Assembly: GCA_030602145.1 (NCBI GenBank)
Contig: JAUWAH010000040.1
Span: forward strand, 1 to 10,527
Reading direction: 5' to 3'
DNA length: 10,527 nucleotides
Origin: Desulfobulbus sp.
Lineage (GTDB): Bacteria > Desulfobacterota > Desulfobulbia > Desulfobulbales > Desulfobulbaceae
A model generated the notes under the pieces. It saw only the letters and a program-made list of their open reading frames with translations, was not told where the DNA came from and searched no databases. The position numbers were made by a program, and so were the translations under genes. Below are positions 1 through 6,010 of this stretch, one piece after another (within the stretch, counting starts at the first letter, position 1; every line of letters begins with the position of its first letter).

Positions 1-608
1 CCGTAAGTGGCTCGCAGATTGGTCCAAAGGCGGACGAGGTTGCCCTTGTCATCATGGTGATGGGTGTTGATGGCCACCTCGCGGACGATCCGCACCCCGA
101 GCAACTGCAAAAACCGTTTGAAATCTCTGATGGTGATCACCCGAATGTTGGGGGTGTCGTACCATTCGTAGGGCAACTGCTCGTTGACCGGGGCCATGCC
201 GGTGAACAGCAGCTGCAGCCGGGCCGACCAGTGGCCGAAGTTGGGGAAGCTGACGATCACTCGCCGGCCGATCCACAGCAGGTCAATGAGCAGCTCCTTG
301 GGGTCCTGGATCTGCTGGAGGGTCTGGCTGAGCACCACCATGTCGAACCGGCCTTCGGGGTAATCCCGCACCTCCCGCCGAAAATCGCCCTGGAGGACGG
401 TGAGGCCGCGCTCGATGCAACGGGCCGCCTTTTCTTCGGAAAGTTCGATGCCTGTGCCGGCAACCTGCTTGTGGAGCTTGAGATAGGCGAGCAGATCGCC
501 GCTGCCGCAGCCCAGGTCCAGGACCCGCGAGCCCGGCTCGATCCAGGAGGCAATCACCTGGAGGTCGAAGCGCATGGTGCCCAGTTCGGGATTATAGGCG
601 GCGTTCAT
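1..608 (-). CDS. metW: Methionine biosynthesis protein MetW (3' end cut by window edge)
   Basis: The frame opens with ATG at 608 and stays open to the left edge, giving 202 complete residues. It starts MNAAYNPELGTMRFDLQVI and reaches NLRATYG at the edge, so probably only a few C-terminal residues are missing against the usual length of about 200. It is a class I SAM-dependent methyltransferase fold: motif I VLDLGCGSGDLL lies at residues 29-40, and a MetW-typical segment SFPNFGHWSARLQLLF is in the middle. MetW is known as a partner of MetX in the acetylation route to methionine in many proteobacteria, where the two genes are usually adjacent. Here its start codon lies inside metX, with a 17-base overlap, so translation is probably coupled. 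No strong Shine-Dalgarno was seen within metX. Function rests on family resemblance and the metX neighbour; substrate methylation by MetW is not established. Confidence 0.93.
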   Translation of the reverse strand, partial: MNAAYNPELGTMRFDLQVIASWIEPGSRVLDLGCGSGDLLAYLKLHKQVAGTGIELSEEKAARCIERGLTVLQGDFRREVRDYPEGRFDMVVLSQTLQQIQDPKELLIDLLWIGRRVIVSFPNFGHWSARLQLLFTGMAPVNEQLPYEWYDTPNIRVITIRDFKRFLQLLGVRIVREVAINTHHHDDKGNLVRLWTNLRATY

Positions 609-1746
609 GGTACACCCGGTCGAGGAAGCCGCTGATCAGGCCGTCCAACCGTGCATTGGGCAGCAGGAAGGCGTCGTGTCCCCATTGGGCTTCGATCTCG
701 CAGAAACTGACCTCGCTGCCGTTTTTTTTGAGCGCCGAGACAATGTCCCGCGACTGGTAGGTGGGGTAGAGCCAGTCCGAGGTAAAGGAAACAACCAGAA
801 AGGGGACGCCGGCCAGGGCTTCGTTGATCAGCAGGTTGCCGCCGCCCCGTTCGAGGTCGAAATAGTCGGCGGCCTTGGTGATATACAGCAGTGAGTTGGC
901 GTCGAAGCGATTGACGAATTTCTGGCCCTGGTGGTGGAGGTAGCTTTCCACCTGGAAATCGCCGGTGAAATCGAAGGACAGCGTGTCGCGGTGCAGCCGG
1001 CGGCCGAATTTCTCCCGCATCGCGTCGTCGGAGAGGTAGGTGACGTGGCCGATCATCCTCGCCACCGCCAGGCCGTGGGTGGGACCGGGGCCGTCATAGT
1101 AGTCGCCGTTGTTCCAGGCCGGGTCGGCCATGATGGCCTGGCGGGCCACCTCGTTGAAGGCGATGGCCTGGGCCGAGTGGCGGCTGGTGGTGGCCAGCGG
1201 GATGGCGGAGCCCACCATCTCCGGGAAGTCGGCGCACCAGCGCAGCACCTGCATGCCGCCCACCGAGCCGCCGATCAGCGACATCAGCTTGGCGATGCCC
1301 AGATGGTCAATGAGCTGTTTCTGCGCCCGAACCATGTCCTTGATGGTGACCATGGGGAAGGTGAGGCCGTAGGGTTTGCCGGTCTCGGGATTGATCGATG
1401 AGGGACCGGTGGTGCCCGAGCAGCCGCCGAGGATGTTGGAGCAGATGACGAAGTAGCGGTTGGTGTCCACCGGTTTGCCCGGGCCGACCATGTTGTCCCA
1501 CCAGCCGGGCCGTTCGTCGTCATCGCCGAAGCGACCGGCCACATGGGAGTCCCCGGAAAAAGCGTGCAGGACCAGCACGGCATTGGTACGGGCTTGGTTG
1601 AGTTCGCCCAGAGTCTCGTAGGCCAGGGTGATCGGGCCCAGCCGGGTGCCGCAATCGAGGATCATCTCGTCGGGCGGTGCCGCAAAGGTGAAATATTTGC
1701 GTTCCACCAGCACGCGGGTCTGATTGGTCCTCTGGGAGTCGCTCAT
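592..1746 (-). CDS. metX: Homoserine O-acetyltransferase
   Basis: MetX is a cytoplasmic alpha/beta-hydrolase-fold enzyme that transfers an acetyl group from acetyl-CoA to L-homoserine, the committed step of methionine synthesis. With the start at ATG 1746 it has 384 residues, normal for the family. The N-terminus YFTFAAPPDEMIL...LGPITLAYETLGELN at about 18-50 fits MetX. The block HAFSGDSHV is at 61-69. NILGGCSGTTGPSS is at 104-117. The nucleophile elbow GGSVGGMQ puts Ser161 as catalytic serine; V162 replaces the commoner Met. Asp324 (TSDWLYP) and His357 (QWGHDAFLL) complete the triad. The frame stays open further upstream, to 1881, but that extension has no family resemblance and contains a hairpin. 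The Shine-Dalgarno before 1746 is weak. Acetyl versus succinyl specificity cannot be decided from sequence alone. It overlaps metW by 17 bases and follows sbtM after 160 bases. Confidence 0.95.
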   Translation of the reverse strand: MSDSQRTNQTRVLVERKYFTFAAPPDEMILDCGTRLGPITLAYETLGELNQARTNAVLVLHAFSGDSHVAGRFGDDDERPGWWDNMVGPGKPVDTNRYFVICSNILGGCSGTTGPSSINPETGKPYGLTFPMVTIKDMVRAQKQLIDHLGIAKLMSLIGGSVGGMQVLRWCADFPEMVGSAIPLATTSRHSAQAIAFNEVARQAIMADPAWNNGDYYDGPGPTHGLAVARMIGHVTYLSDDAMREKFGRRLHRDTLSFDFTGDFQVESYLHHQGQKFVNRFDANSLLYITKAADYFDLERGGGNLLINEALAGVPFLVVSFTSDWLYPTYQSRDIVSALKKNGSEVSFCEIEAQWGHDAFLLPNARLDGLISGFLDRVYHERRL

Positions 1747-1906
1747 CGGTGGGGCGGGCCGCTTTGATGATTTCTGATTGTATCCCACAAGGTGGGATGG
1801 GTAGGCCTGGCGTGCGGACCAGGAGTCATGGCCAGAGTTATAAGCACCGGCGAAAAGCTCCGCCAGGCAAAAATGCACCAATCCGTGTGCGTAGAGATCA
1901 GGGAGC
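1747..1906 (-). promoter_or_regulatory. Structured leader between sbtM and metX
   Basis: This 160-base gap can form several local hairpins on the minus strand. In transcript order these are: a 4-bp GCAC/GTGC stem (1890-1875) followed by TTTTT (1873-1869), which is a weak terminator at best; CTGGCG/CGCCGG with an 8-base loop (1866-1847); CCTGG/CCAGG with an 8-base loop (1823-1806); and a perfect 7-bp ATCCCAC/GTGGGAT stem with a 3-base loop (1798-1782), starting 36 bases before the metX ATG. A TATAAC -10-like hexamer lies at 1842-1837, but no good -35 partner was found. Methionine genes are often controlled by SAM or SAH riboswitches. I could not match this leader to any of those consensus structures, so regulatory identity is open. 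Confidence 0.4.
1782..1798. repeat. Perfect inverted repeat upstream of metX
   Basis: ATCCCAC and GTGGGAT are separated by three bases. The structure is 36 bases upstream of the chosen metX start. It could be a protein-binding dyad or an RNA hairpin in the leader; nothing in the window tells which. Confidence 0.5.
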
Positions 1907-3490
1907 CTAGGTGATCAGAGGCGATATGGTTGGAGCGACGCCTTTGCAACAGTAGGGGTCTCGATCGGTGAAGACGTCGAGGCCATAGCCGTGGGCCACG
2001 GCGGGGCAGCCCCGGCAGACCGGTCGGAGTTCGCAGCCGAAACAGGCGCTGCAGCCGGTGCGGTAGCGCCGGGCGGCTTCGCCTGCATAGATATTGGTCA
2101 GCGAGTCGATGAAGAGATTGCCGATGGGTGAGGGAAACTTGCGGCAGGCGTGGACCTCGCCATCCGGAAGCACGGAAATGAAATTAAAAGCCGCGCCGCA
2201 GCCGAAACCGGTGCAGCCGCCGATGAGCGGTTGTCCCTGCCTGGCGAGAACCAAATTGAACAGGTTGTCTTTGAGGCTGAGCAGGGGATGGTCGGCTGCC
2301 GCTGCGAGGTAGGTCTCCAGAAAGGCGGTGAACCGTTCGGGTTCCACCGAGGCCAGTTCCGCCCCCTCACCCACCATGGCCAGCCGGTTGAACGTGAACA
2401 GATCGGCGCGGTCGCGGAGCAGCTCGGTAAGCGGCAGCACCTCCTCGCAGTTGGCGCGGGTCAGGGTGAGCATGACCATGGCGTAGAGACCATGGGCTCG
2501 CAGCCGATCGAGGAAGGCCAGAGTGCGATCGAAGTGGCCGGGCCCTCGGATAGAGTCGTTGTGGTCGCGCAAGCCTTCAAGGCTGACCTGGTAAAATTCC
2601 GGCCGCCTGATCGCCAGCATACGCTCGATATACCGATCCTCCATGGGGTTGCCCAGCACGGCAACCAGAAAGCCGCGATCCACCGCCTCCTGATAGATTT
2701 CGTAAAAGTGCGGGTAGAGCATGGGATTGCCGCCGGTGAAGCTCACCTGGGCATGGATGTGGTGCGCCTGGCAGAAGTCGTACAGCTGATCGAGGACACG
2801 GATCGCCTGCGGAAAGGACATCTGCGACCGGGTGCTGCGGTCGTAGCAATGGCGGCAGTGCAGGTCGCAGGCCTGGGTCAGGTGCCACTGGAGGGCAAAG
2901 GTCGCCACCGTCGATTGGTCGGCATCAGCAAATCGGCCCTGTAGAAAGCTCGGGTCGCGCACCAGGGACGAGGGAGGGGTGAGAATGAGTCCTTTGCGGG
3001 CCGCTTCGGCAAGGATGTCATCGATCCGGCCGACGGTCACCCCGGCTTCAGTGGCGGCAGCCCGGCTGGCAATATTCTCCACGACCAGTTTAAGGGCCAG
3101 CAGGTCATGGCTGTCCGGAGTGGTGACCACCACAGGTGCCCTGAACGCTGGTTGATAGAGCAACACCAGGGTCTTGCCGCTCTCCGGCCTGGTGTCCGGG
3201 TCCTGGAGCAGGGCGGGCAAGCCGGTCCAGTCGACTTCGACGATCCGAACCGTTGGGTTGATGGTCCGGGTTGCCACCATGGCTGGGAAAGTGGTGCCGG
3301 CGTGCGCCAGTTGATGGCGAGCGTATTCCAGGGTGGCGAGATCGGGCAAGTAGGGATGGCTGCCGCACAAATCGGGATGGGTTGCCAGGTAGAGGGGGAG
3401 TTCGGCCGGCGGGATGGCATCAGGCAATGCGCCGGCCAGATGACTGCTCATCGGGAAAATCGCGGCCAGCGATGGATTCGAAGCGGTCAT
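1907..3490 (-). CDS. sbtM: Radical SAM/SPASM selenopeptide maturase (SbtM family)
   Basis: Predicted RiPP maturase acting on the SbtA peptide encoded just upstream. With start ATG 3490 it has 527 residues. Roughly residues 125-175 (DLLALKLVVENIASRAAATEAG...DILAEAARKGLIL) look like a PqqD-type winged-helix recognition element; that is inference. The radical SAM cluster motif CDLHCRHC gives Cys208, Cys212 and Cys215, followed by the GGNP stretch SFTGGNPMLYP near 250. The C-terminus is a SPASM-like auxiliary Fe-S region: C426, C431, C449, then CSACFGCELRPVCRGC with C480, C483, C486, C492, C495, and C514/C515. Family knowledge: maturases of this type pair with selenocysteine-containing peptides (Haft and Basu 2011). 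Start choice: a TTG at 3547 and ATGs at 3490 and 3451 are in frame, none with a clear Shine-Dalgarno; 3490 is favoured by the overlapping mini-ORF stop. The chemistry, reportedly thio/selenooxazole formation, is not shown by the sequence. Confidence 0.88.
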   Translation of the reverse strand: MTASNPSLAAIFPMSSHLAGALPDAIPPAELPLYLATHPDLCGSHPYLPDLATLEYARHQLAHAGTTFPAMVATRTINPTVRIVEVDWTGLPALLQDPDTRPESGKTLVLLYQPAFRAPVVVTTPDSHDLLALKLVVENIASRAAATEAGVTVGRIDDILAEAARKGLILTPPSSLVRDPSFLQGRFADADQSTVATFALQWHLTQACDLHCRHCYDRSTRSQMSFPQAIRVLDQLYDFCQAHHIHAQVSFTGGNPMLYPHFYEIYQEAVDRGFLVAVLGNPMEDRYIERMLAIRRPEFYQVSLEGLRDHNDSIRGPGHFDRTLAFLDRLRAHGLYAMVMLTLTRANCEEVLPLTELLRDRADLFTFNRLAMVGEGAELASVEPERFTAFLETYLAAAADHPLLSLKDNLFNLVLARQGQPLIGGCTGFGCGAAFNFISVLPDGEVHACRKFPSPIGNLFIDSLTNIYAGEAARRYRTGCSACFGCELRPVCRGCPAVAHGYGLDVFTDRDPYCCKGVAPTISPLIT

Positions 3491-3537
3491 GGCGAGGGGG
3501 GGAAGAAGGCGGGAATGGTGATCAAACTGATCAGCAT
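3487..3537 (-). other. Possible 16-codon coupling ORF before sbtM
   Basis: In the gap between sbtA and sbtM an ATG at 3537, directly preceded by GGGCGGGG, opens a frame MLISLITIPAFFPPSP. Its TGA stop overlaps the proposed sbtM ATG at 3490 in an ATGA arrangement. sbtM itself lacks a Shine-Dalgarno, so termination-reinitiation is an attractive way to translate it. The purine stretch touches the ATG without normal spacing, and 16 codons can occur by chance. Confidence 0.2.
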
Positions 3538-3551
3538 CCCCGCCCAAATGT

Positions 3552-3568
3552 TCGTGCCAACTGCACGA
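3552..3568 (-). promoter_or_regulatory. Candidate SECIS hairpin for the third TGA
   Basis: A perfect 6-bp stem TCGTGC/GCACGA closes the loop AGTTG, beginning 17 bases after the TGA at 3587-3585 and lying beyond the TAA at 3578-3576. The inner GTGC/GCAC pairs equal those of the second hairpin. It supports reading the third TGA as Sec. It could instead be an intercistronic hairpin that affects sbtM translation. Loop sequence and distance are less canonical than in the first two. Confidence 0.5.
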
Positions 3569-3575
3569 CTATTGG

Positions 3576-3878
3576 TTAGCTGCTTCAGCCACTTTTTGCG
3601 GGTTTCTTGGGTGGTACCTGCTCGGGCTTGGGCGCATCCTTGCACTTACCGGTGGCAGGATCCTTTTCCTTGCATTCTTCGGTGCTCACGGCACCGCCTT
3701 TGTTTGCCCCTCAGCCGCTGCCTGCGGGCTTCTGGACTTCACTGGCGCTCCCGGCGCCAGGCTTGGCCCCTCAGCCGCTGCCGGCGGCATGTGCTCCGGG
3801 CACACTGACACCGCCAGCACTGATCAGGCCAGCTACACCCAATCCGGCGAGCAGCTTCTTCAGATCCTTGCTGTTCAT
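3576..3878 (-). CDS. sbtA: SbtA-family selenocysteine-containing RiPP precursor
   Basis: Read with TGA as selenocysteine, this frame gives 100 residues from ATG 3878 to TAA 3576, with Sec at 36, 56 and 98. All three share the context Ser-Gly-Sec: AGSGUGA, AGSGUGA and KSGUSS. A conventional reading stops after 35 residues. The start has a strong AGGAGG five bases upstream. The leader MNSKDLKKLLAGLGVAGLIS is Lys-rich then hydrophobic and ends in PGAHA-AGSG, resembling a Sec signal peptide with an AxA cleavage site. The core is rich in Gly, Ser, Pro and Lys and has Cys69 and Cys79 (EECKEKDPATGKCK). Candidate SECIS hairpins follow each TGA. The maturase gene lies downstream in the same direction. 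Three TGAs at equivalent motif positions in an otherwise intact frame argue against a pseudogene. Known of the family: a predicted Sec-peptide substrate of SbtM; bioactivity unknown to me. Whether the third TGA is Sec or the true stop (97 residues) is open. Confidence 0.85.
3680..3696 (-). promoter_or_regulatory. Candidate SECIS hairpin for the second Sec codon
   Basis: After the TGA at 3713-3711 and 14 further bases, a perfect 6-bp stem CGGTGC/GCACCG closes the loop CGTGA; the loop starts 21 bases after the TGA. Compared with the first hairpin, the inner stem changes GGCGC/GCGCC to GGTGC/GCACC, a C-G to U-A compensatory swap. The loop keeps the form C-G-x-G-A. Confidence 0.72.
3706..3782 (-). 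repeat. Two 17-base direct repeats spanning the Sec codons
   Basis: Identical 17-mers at 3782-3766 and 3722-3706 encode the GSGUG core of the first two motifs, spaced exactly 60 bases (20 codons) apart. The third site (AGTGGCTGA) shares only the SGU codons. The pattern suggests internal duplication of a core unit, or strong constraint on the UGA context. Confidence 0.8.
3742..3760 (-). promoter_or_regulatory. Candidate SECIS hairpin for the first Sec codon
   Basis: Downstream of the TGA at 3773-3771, after a 10-base spacer, the transcript forms a perfect 7-bp stem CTGGCGC/GCGCCAG closing a 5-base loop CGGGA. Bacterial SECIS elements lie inside the coding region just after UGA, have a short apical stem about 11 bases away and need a G early in the loop for SelB binding; this one fits. 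The loop starts 18 bases after the TGA. Confidence 0.75.
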
Positions 3879-3883
3879 GTTGG

Positions 3884-3889
3884 CCTCCT
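3884..3889 (-). promoter_or_regulatory. Ribosome binding site of sbtA
   Basis: AGGAGG lies five bases before the ATG at 3878. It is a near-perfect anti-SD match and fixes the start of a gene that cannot be found by ordinary open-frame length. Confidence 0.85.
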
Positions 3890-3908
3890 CTTCAGGATGA
3901 TGATGAAT

Positions 3909-3947
3909 ATGGGGTCGAATAGGTGCAGCCTATCTCTTTGCCCCCAT
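3909..3947 (-). promoter_or_regulatory. Structured 5' leader of sbtA
   Basis: Between promoter and start, the transcript can pair ATGGGG (3947-3942) with CCCCAT (3914-3909). This encloses an inner ATAGG/CCTAT stem (3933-3929 with 3923-3919) carrying a 5-base loop. The nested stem could control sbtA expression or stabilise the mRNA. It does not match a riboswitch class I know. Confidence 0.45.
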
Positions 3948-3959
3948 CCATTGAAAGAA

Positions 3960-3988
3960 AGCATACAAAAGGGAAATCGGGTTGTCAA
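3960..3988 (-). promoter_or_regulatory. Sigma70-type promoter of sbtA(-sbtM)
   Basis: A perfect -35 TTGACA (3988-3983), a 17-base spacer and a -10 TATGCT (3965-3960, 4 of 6) predict transcription from about 3953, giving a leader of about 75 bases. A T9 tract at 4012-4004 and AT-rich bases just upstream resemble an UP element. The T tract might also mark the end of ettA transcription, but no convincing hairpin precedes it. The rest of the gap, 4013-4177, shows nothing recognisable. Confidence 0.7.
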
Positions 3989-4177
3989 TCATCCTGAATA
4001 TTGAAAAAAAAAGAAACAGCAACGGGTAAGGCGTCGTGGAATCACCTGGCGAGTGCCACTCTGTCTGAGCTGACAACAGCGTCCAGGCGCGCCGATGTCG
4101 CGGTGAAAAGCGAAAGAGAGGACCCCCCTGCCACAACGCACCTGATCGGGTTCGCGGGCAGAGGGGTGTATGCAGGA

Positions 4178-5863
4178 TTAGTCGCGGGTGAGTTGCCGGT
4201 AGCGGATGCGGTGCGGCTGGTCGGCGTCGGCGCCCTTGCGTTTTTTGTAGTCCTGTTCATAGTCCGAATAGTTGCCCTCGTACCAGACCACCTCGGAGTT
4301 GCCCTCGAAGGCCAGGATATGGGTGGCGATCCGGTCCAGGAACCAGCGGTCGTGGCTGATGACCACGGCGCAGCCGGCAAAGTTTTCCAGTGCCTCCTCC
4401 AGGGCGCGCATGGTGTTGACGTCGAGGTCGTTGGTCGGCTCGTCGAGCAAAAGGACGTTGCCGCCCTCCTTGAGCATCCGGGCCAGATGGACCCGGTTGC
4501 GCTGGCCGCCGGAGATCTCGGTCACCTTCTGCTGCTGGTCGCTGCCGGTGAAATTGAACTTGGCCACGTAGGCACGGGCGTTGACCTCACGGGTGCCGAG
4601 CCAGATGGTCTCCTGGCCCTCGCTGATGGCCTGGAAGATGGTATCACCGGGTTTGAGCGAATCACGGGATTGGTCCACATAGGCCAGCTTGACGGTTTCG
4701 CCGATGCGGATGGTGCCGCCATCGGGCTGTTCCTGGCCGGTGATCATCCGGAAGAGGGTGGTCTTGCCGGCGCCGTTGGGACCGACGATACCGACGATGC
4801 CGCCCGGCGGCAGGGAAAAACTGAGCTTGTCCATCAACAGCCTGCCCTCATAGGCCTTGCACACCCCTTCGGCTTCGATGACCAGCTTGCCCAGGCGCGG
4901 CCCCGGCGGGATGTAGATCTCCATGTCACCGGCAGCCTTTTCACTCTGCTGGTTCACGAGGTTCTCGTAGGCGGTGATGCGGGCCTTGGACTTGGTTCGG
5001 CGGCCCTTGGGGCTCATCCGGATCCACTCCAGCTCGCGGGCCAGGGTGCGCTGGCGTTCGGTTTCCTTTTTCTCCTCCACCGCCAGCCGCTTCTGCTTCT
5101 GATCCAGCCAGGAGGAGTAGTTGCCCTTCCAGGGAATACCCTGGCCGCGGTCGAGTTCCAGGATCCAGCCGGCGACATTGTCGAGGAAATAACGGTCGTG
5201 GGTGACGGCGATGACCGTGCCCGGGTACTTTTGCAGATGCTGCTCCAGCCAAGAGACCGATTCGGCGTCCAAATGGTTGGTGGGCTCGTCGAGCAGCAGA
5301 ATGTCCGGATTCTTGAGCAGGATGCGGCACAGTGCCACCCGCCGTTTCTCGCCGCCGGACAGCACGCCGCACTGCATGTCGGCCGGCGGACAGCGCAGGG
5401 CGTCCATGGCCATCTCCAGGCGCGAGTCCAGGTTCCAGGCGTCGATGGCATCGAGCTTGTCCTGGACCTGGGCCTGGCGGTCGATCAGGGCCTGCATGGC
5501 ATCGTCGTCCATCGGCTCGGCGAACTTCTCGTTGATGGCATTGAATTCATTCAGGAGATCCACCGTGGCCTGGGCGCCTTCCTCAACGATCTGGCGCACC
5601 GTCTTGTCGGGGTCGAGCGCCGGCTCCTGGGGCAGGTAGTCGACGGTGAACCCTTCGGAGAGGATGGTCTTGCCATCGAATTCCTTGTCGATCCCGGCCA
5701 GAATGCGCAACAACGTGCTCTTGCCCGAGCCGTTGAGGCCGAGCACGCCGATCTTGGCCCCGTAGAAGTAGGACAGGGAGATGTCCTTGAGGATCTGCTT
5801 CTGGTTGTACTTCTTGCTCACTTTGAGCATCGAATAGATGATCTTGTTCGGTTCGTTGGCCAT
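4178..5863 (-). CDS. ettA: Energy-dependent translational throttle protein EttA (ABC-F ATPase)
   Basis: EttA is a soluble ABC-F protein that binds the ribosomal E site and gates the first elongation steps in response to ATP/ADP. From ATG 5863 it has 561 residues, the normal length. The first ABC domain has Walker A GLNGSGKST (42-50), signature LSGGEKRR (168-175) and Walker B LLLDEP with catalytic Glu193. The inter-domain region has the charged stretch around 255-300, including SPKGRRTKSKARI. The second domain has Walker A GPNGAGKTT (361-369), signature ISGGQR (450-455) and Walker B with Glu475. No membrane segments are present, separating it from transporters. The start is supported by AAGGAG and GAGG upstream and by the MANEPNKIIYSMLKVSKKY opening typical of EttA; the frame runs open a further 49 codons without family resemblance. 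It is followed by a 299-base gap before sbtA, so the two are probably separate transcription units. Confidence 0.96.
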   Translation of the reverse strand: MANEPNKIIYSMLKVSKKYNQKQILKDISLSYFYGAKIGVLGLNGSGKSTLLRILAGIDKEFDGKTILSEGFTVDYLPQEPALDPDKTVRQIVEEGAQATVDLLNEFNAINEKFAEPMDDDAMQALIDRQAQVQDKLDAIDAWNLDSRLEMAMDALRCPPADMQCGVLSGGEKRRVALCRILLKNPDILLLDEPTNHLDAESVSWLEQHLQKYPGTVIAVTHDRYFLDNVAGWILELDRGQGIPWKGNYSSWLDQKQKRLAVEEKKETERQRTLARELEWIRMSPKGRRTKSKARITAYENLVNQQSEKAAGDMEIYIPPGPRLGKLVIEAEGVCKAYEGRLLMDKLSFSLPPGGIVGIVGPNGAGKTTLFRMITGQEQPDGGTIRIGETVKLAYVDQSRDSLKPGDTIFQAISEGQETIWLGTREVNARAYVAKFNFTGSDQQQKVTEISGGQRNRVHLARMLKEGGNVLLLDEPTNDLDVNTMRALEEALENFAGCAVVISHDRWFLDRIATHILAFEGNSEVVWYEGNYSDYEQDYKKRKGADADQPHRIRYRQLTRD

Positions 5864-5900
5864 ATCCTCTGGTTCTCCTTTCTTTGTAAAAATGAGTGCA

Positions 5901-5928
5901 CAACGTCCCGTCACATCCATGGACGTTG
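5901..5928. repeat. 8-bp inverted repeat upstream of ettA
   Basis: CAACGTCC (5901-5908) and GGACGTTG (5921-5928) form perfect 8-bp arms around a 12-base spacer, centred about 50 bases before the ettA ATG. It could be an operator or a leader hairpin. Confidence 0.5.
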
Positions 5929-5981
5929 GTGATTGTTGGGGTGATCGGCCGGCCTGAGTTGACCTCGAAGCGCAGTCCGCT

Positions 5982-6010
5982 ATCTTACCCGCATCCCGAT
6001 CATCCGGCAA
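5982..6010 (-). promoter_or_regulatory. Possible sigma70 promoter of ettA
   Basis: TTGCCG (6010-6005) and TAAGAT (5987-5982) each match consensus at 4 of 6 positions and are separated by the optimal 17 bases. This would give a leader of about 110 bases that includes the 5901-5928 dyad. Confidence 0.4.

Noticed and set aside
1866..1888. Sigma54-like element in the metX leader (TGGTGC...TGCC)
   Set aside because: The spacing between the GG and GC elements is 9 instead of 10 bases and the match is poor.
3576..3878. sbtA as a decayed pseudogene with nonsense mutations
   Set aside because: Three TGAs, no TAA or TAG before the end, all in equivalent Ser-Gly contexts, with hairpins after each and an intact SD and promoter. 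Random decay would not give this pattern.
3607..3900. Plus-strand open frame of 97 codons opposite sbtA
   Set aside because: It is antisense to the Sec repeats, its Pro/Ala-rich translation mirrors Gly/Ser codons, and it lacks an SD. The minus-strand SD, promoter and SG-TGA motifs explain the region better.
3909..3947. c-di-GMP (GEMM) riboswitch in the sbtA leader
   Set aside because: Only a GCAAAG fragment matches; the length and the remaining conserved elements of the class are absent.
3930..4136. 68-codon minus-strand frame between ettA and sbtA
   Set aside because: Non-ATG start, no SD, and it overlaps the sbtA promoter and T tract.
4001..5932. Very long plus-strand open frame (643 codons) opposite ettA
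   Set aside because: It mirrors the ettA codon pattern on the other strand, gives a Val/Gly/Leu-rich sequence with no family motifs, and ettA is unmistakable. It is a GC-rich shadow frame.
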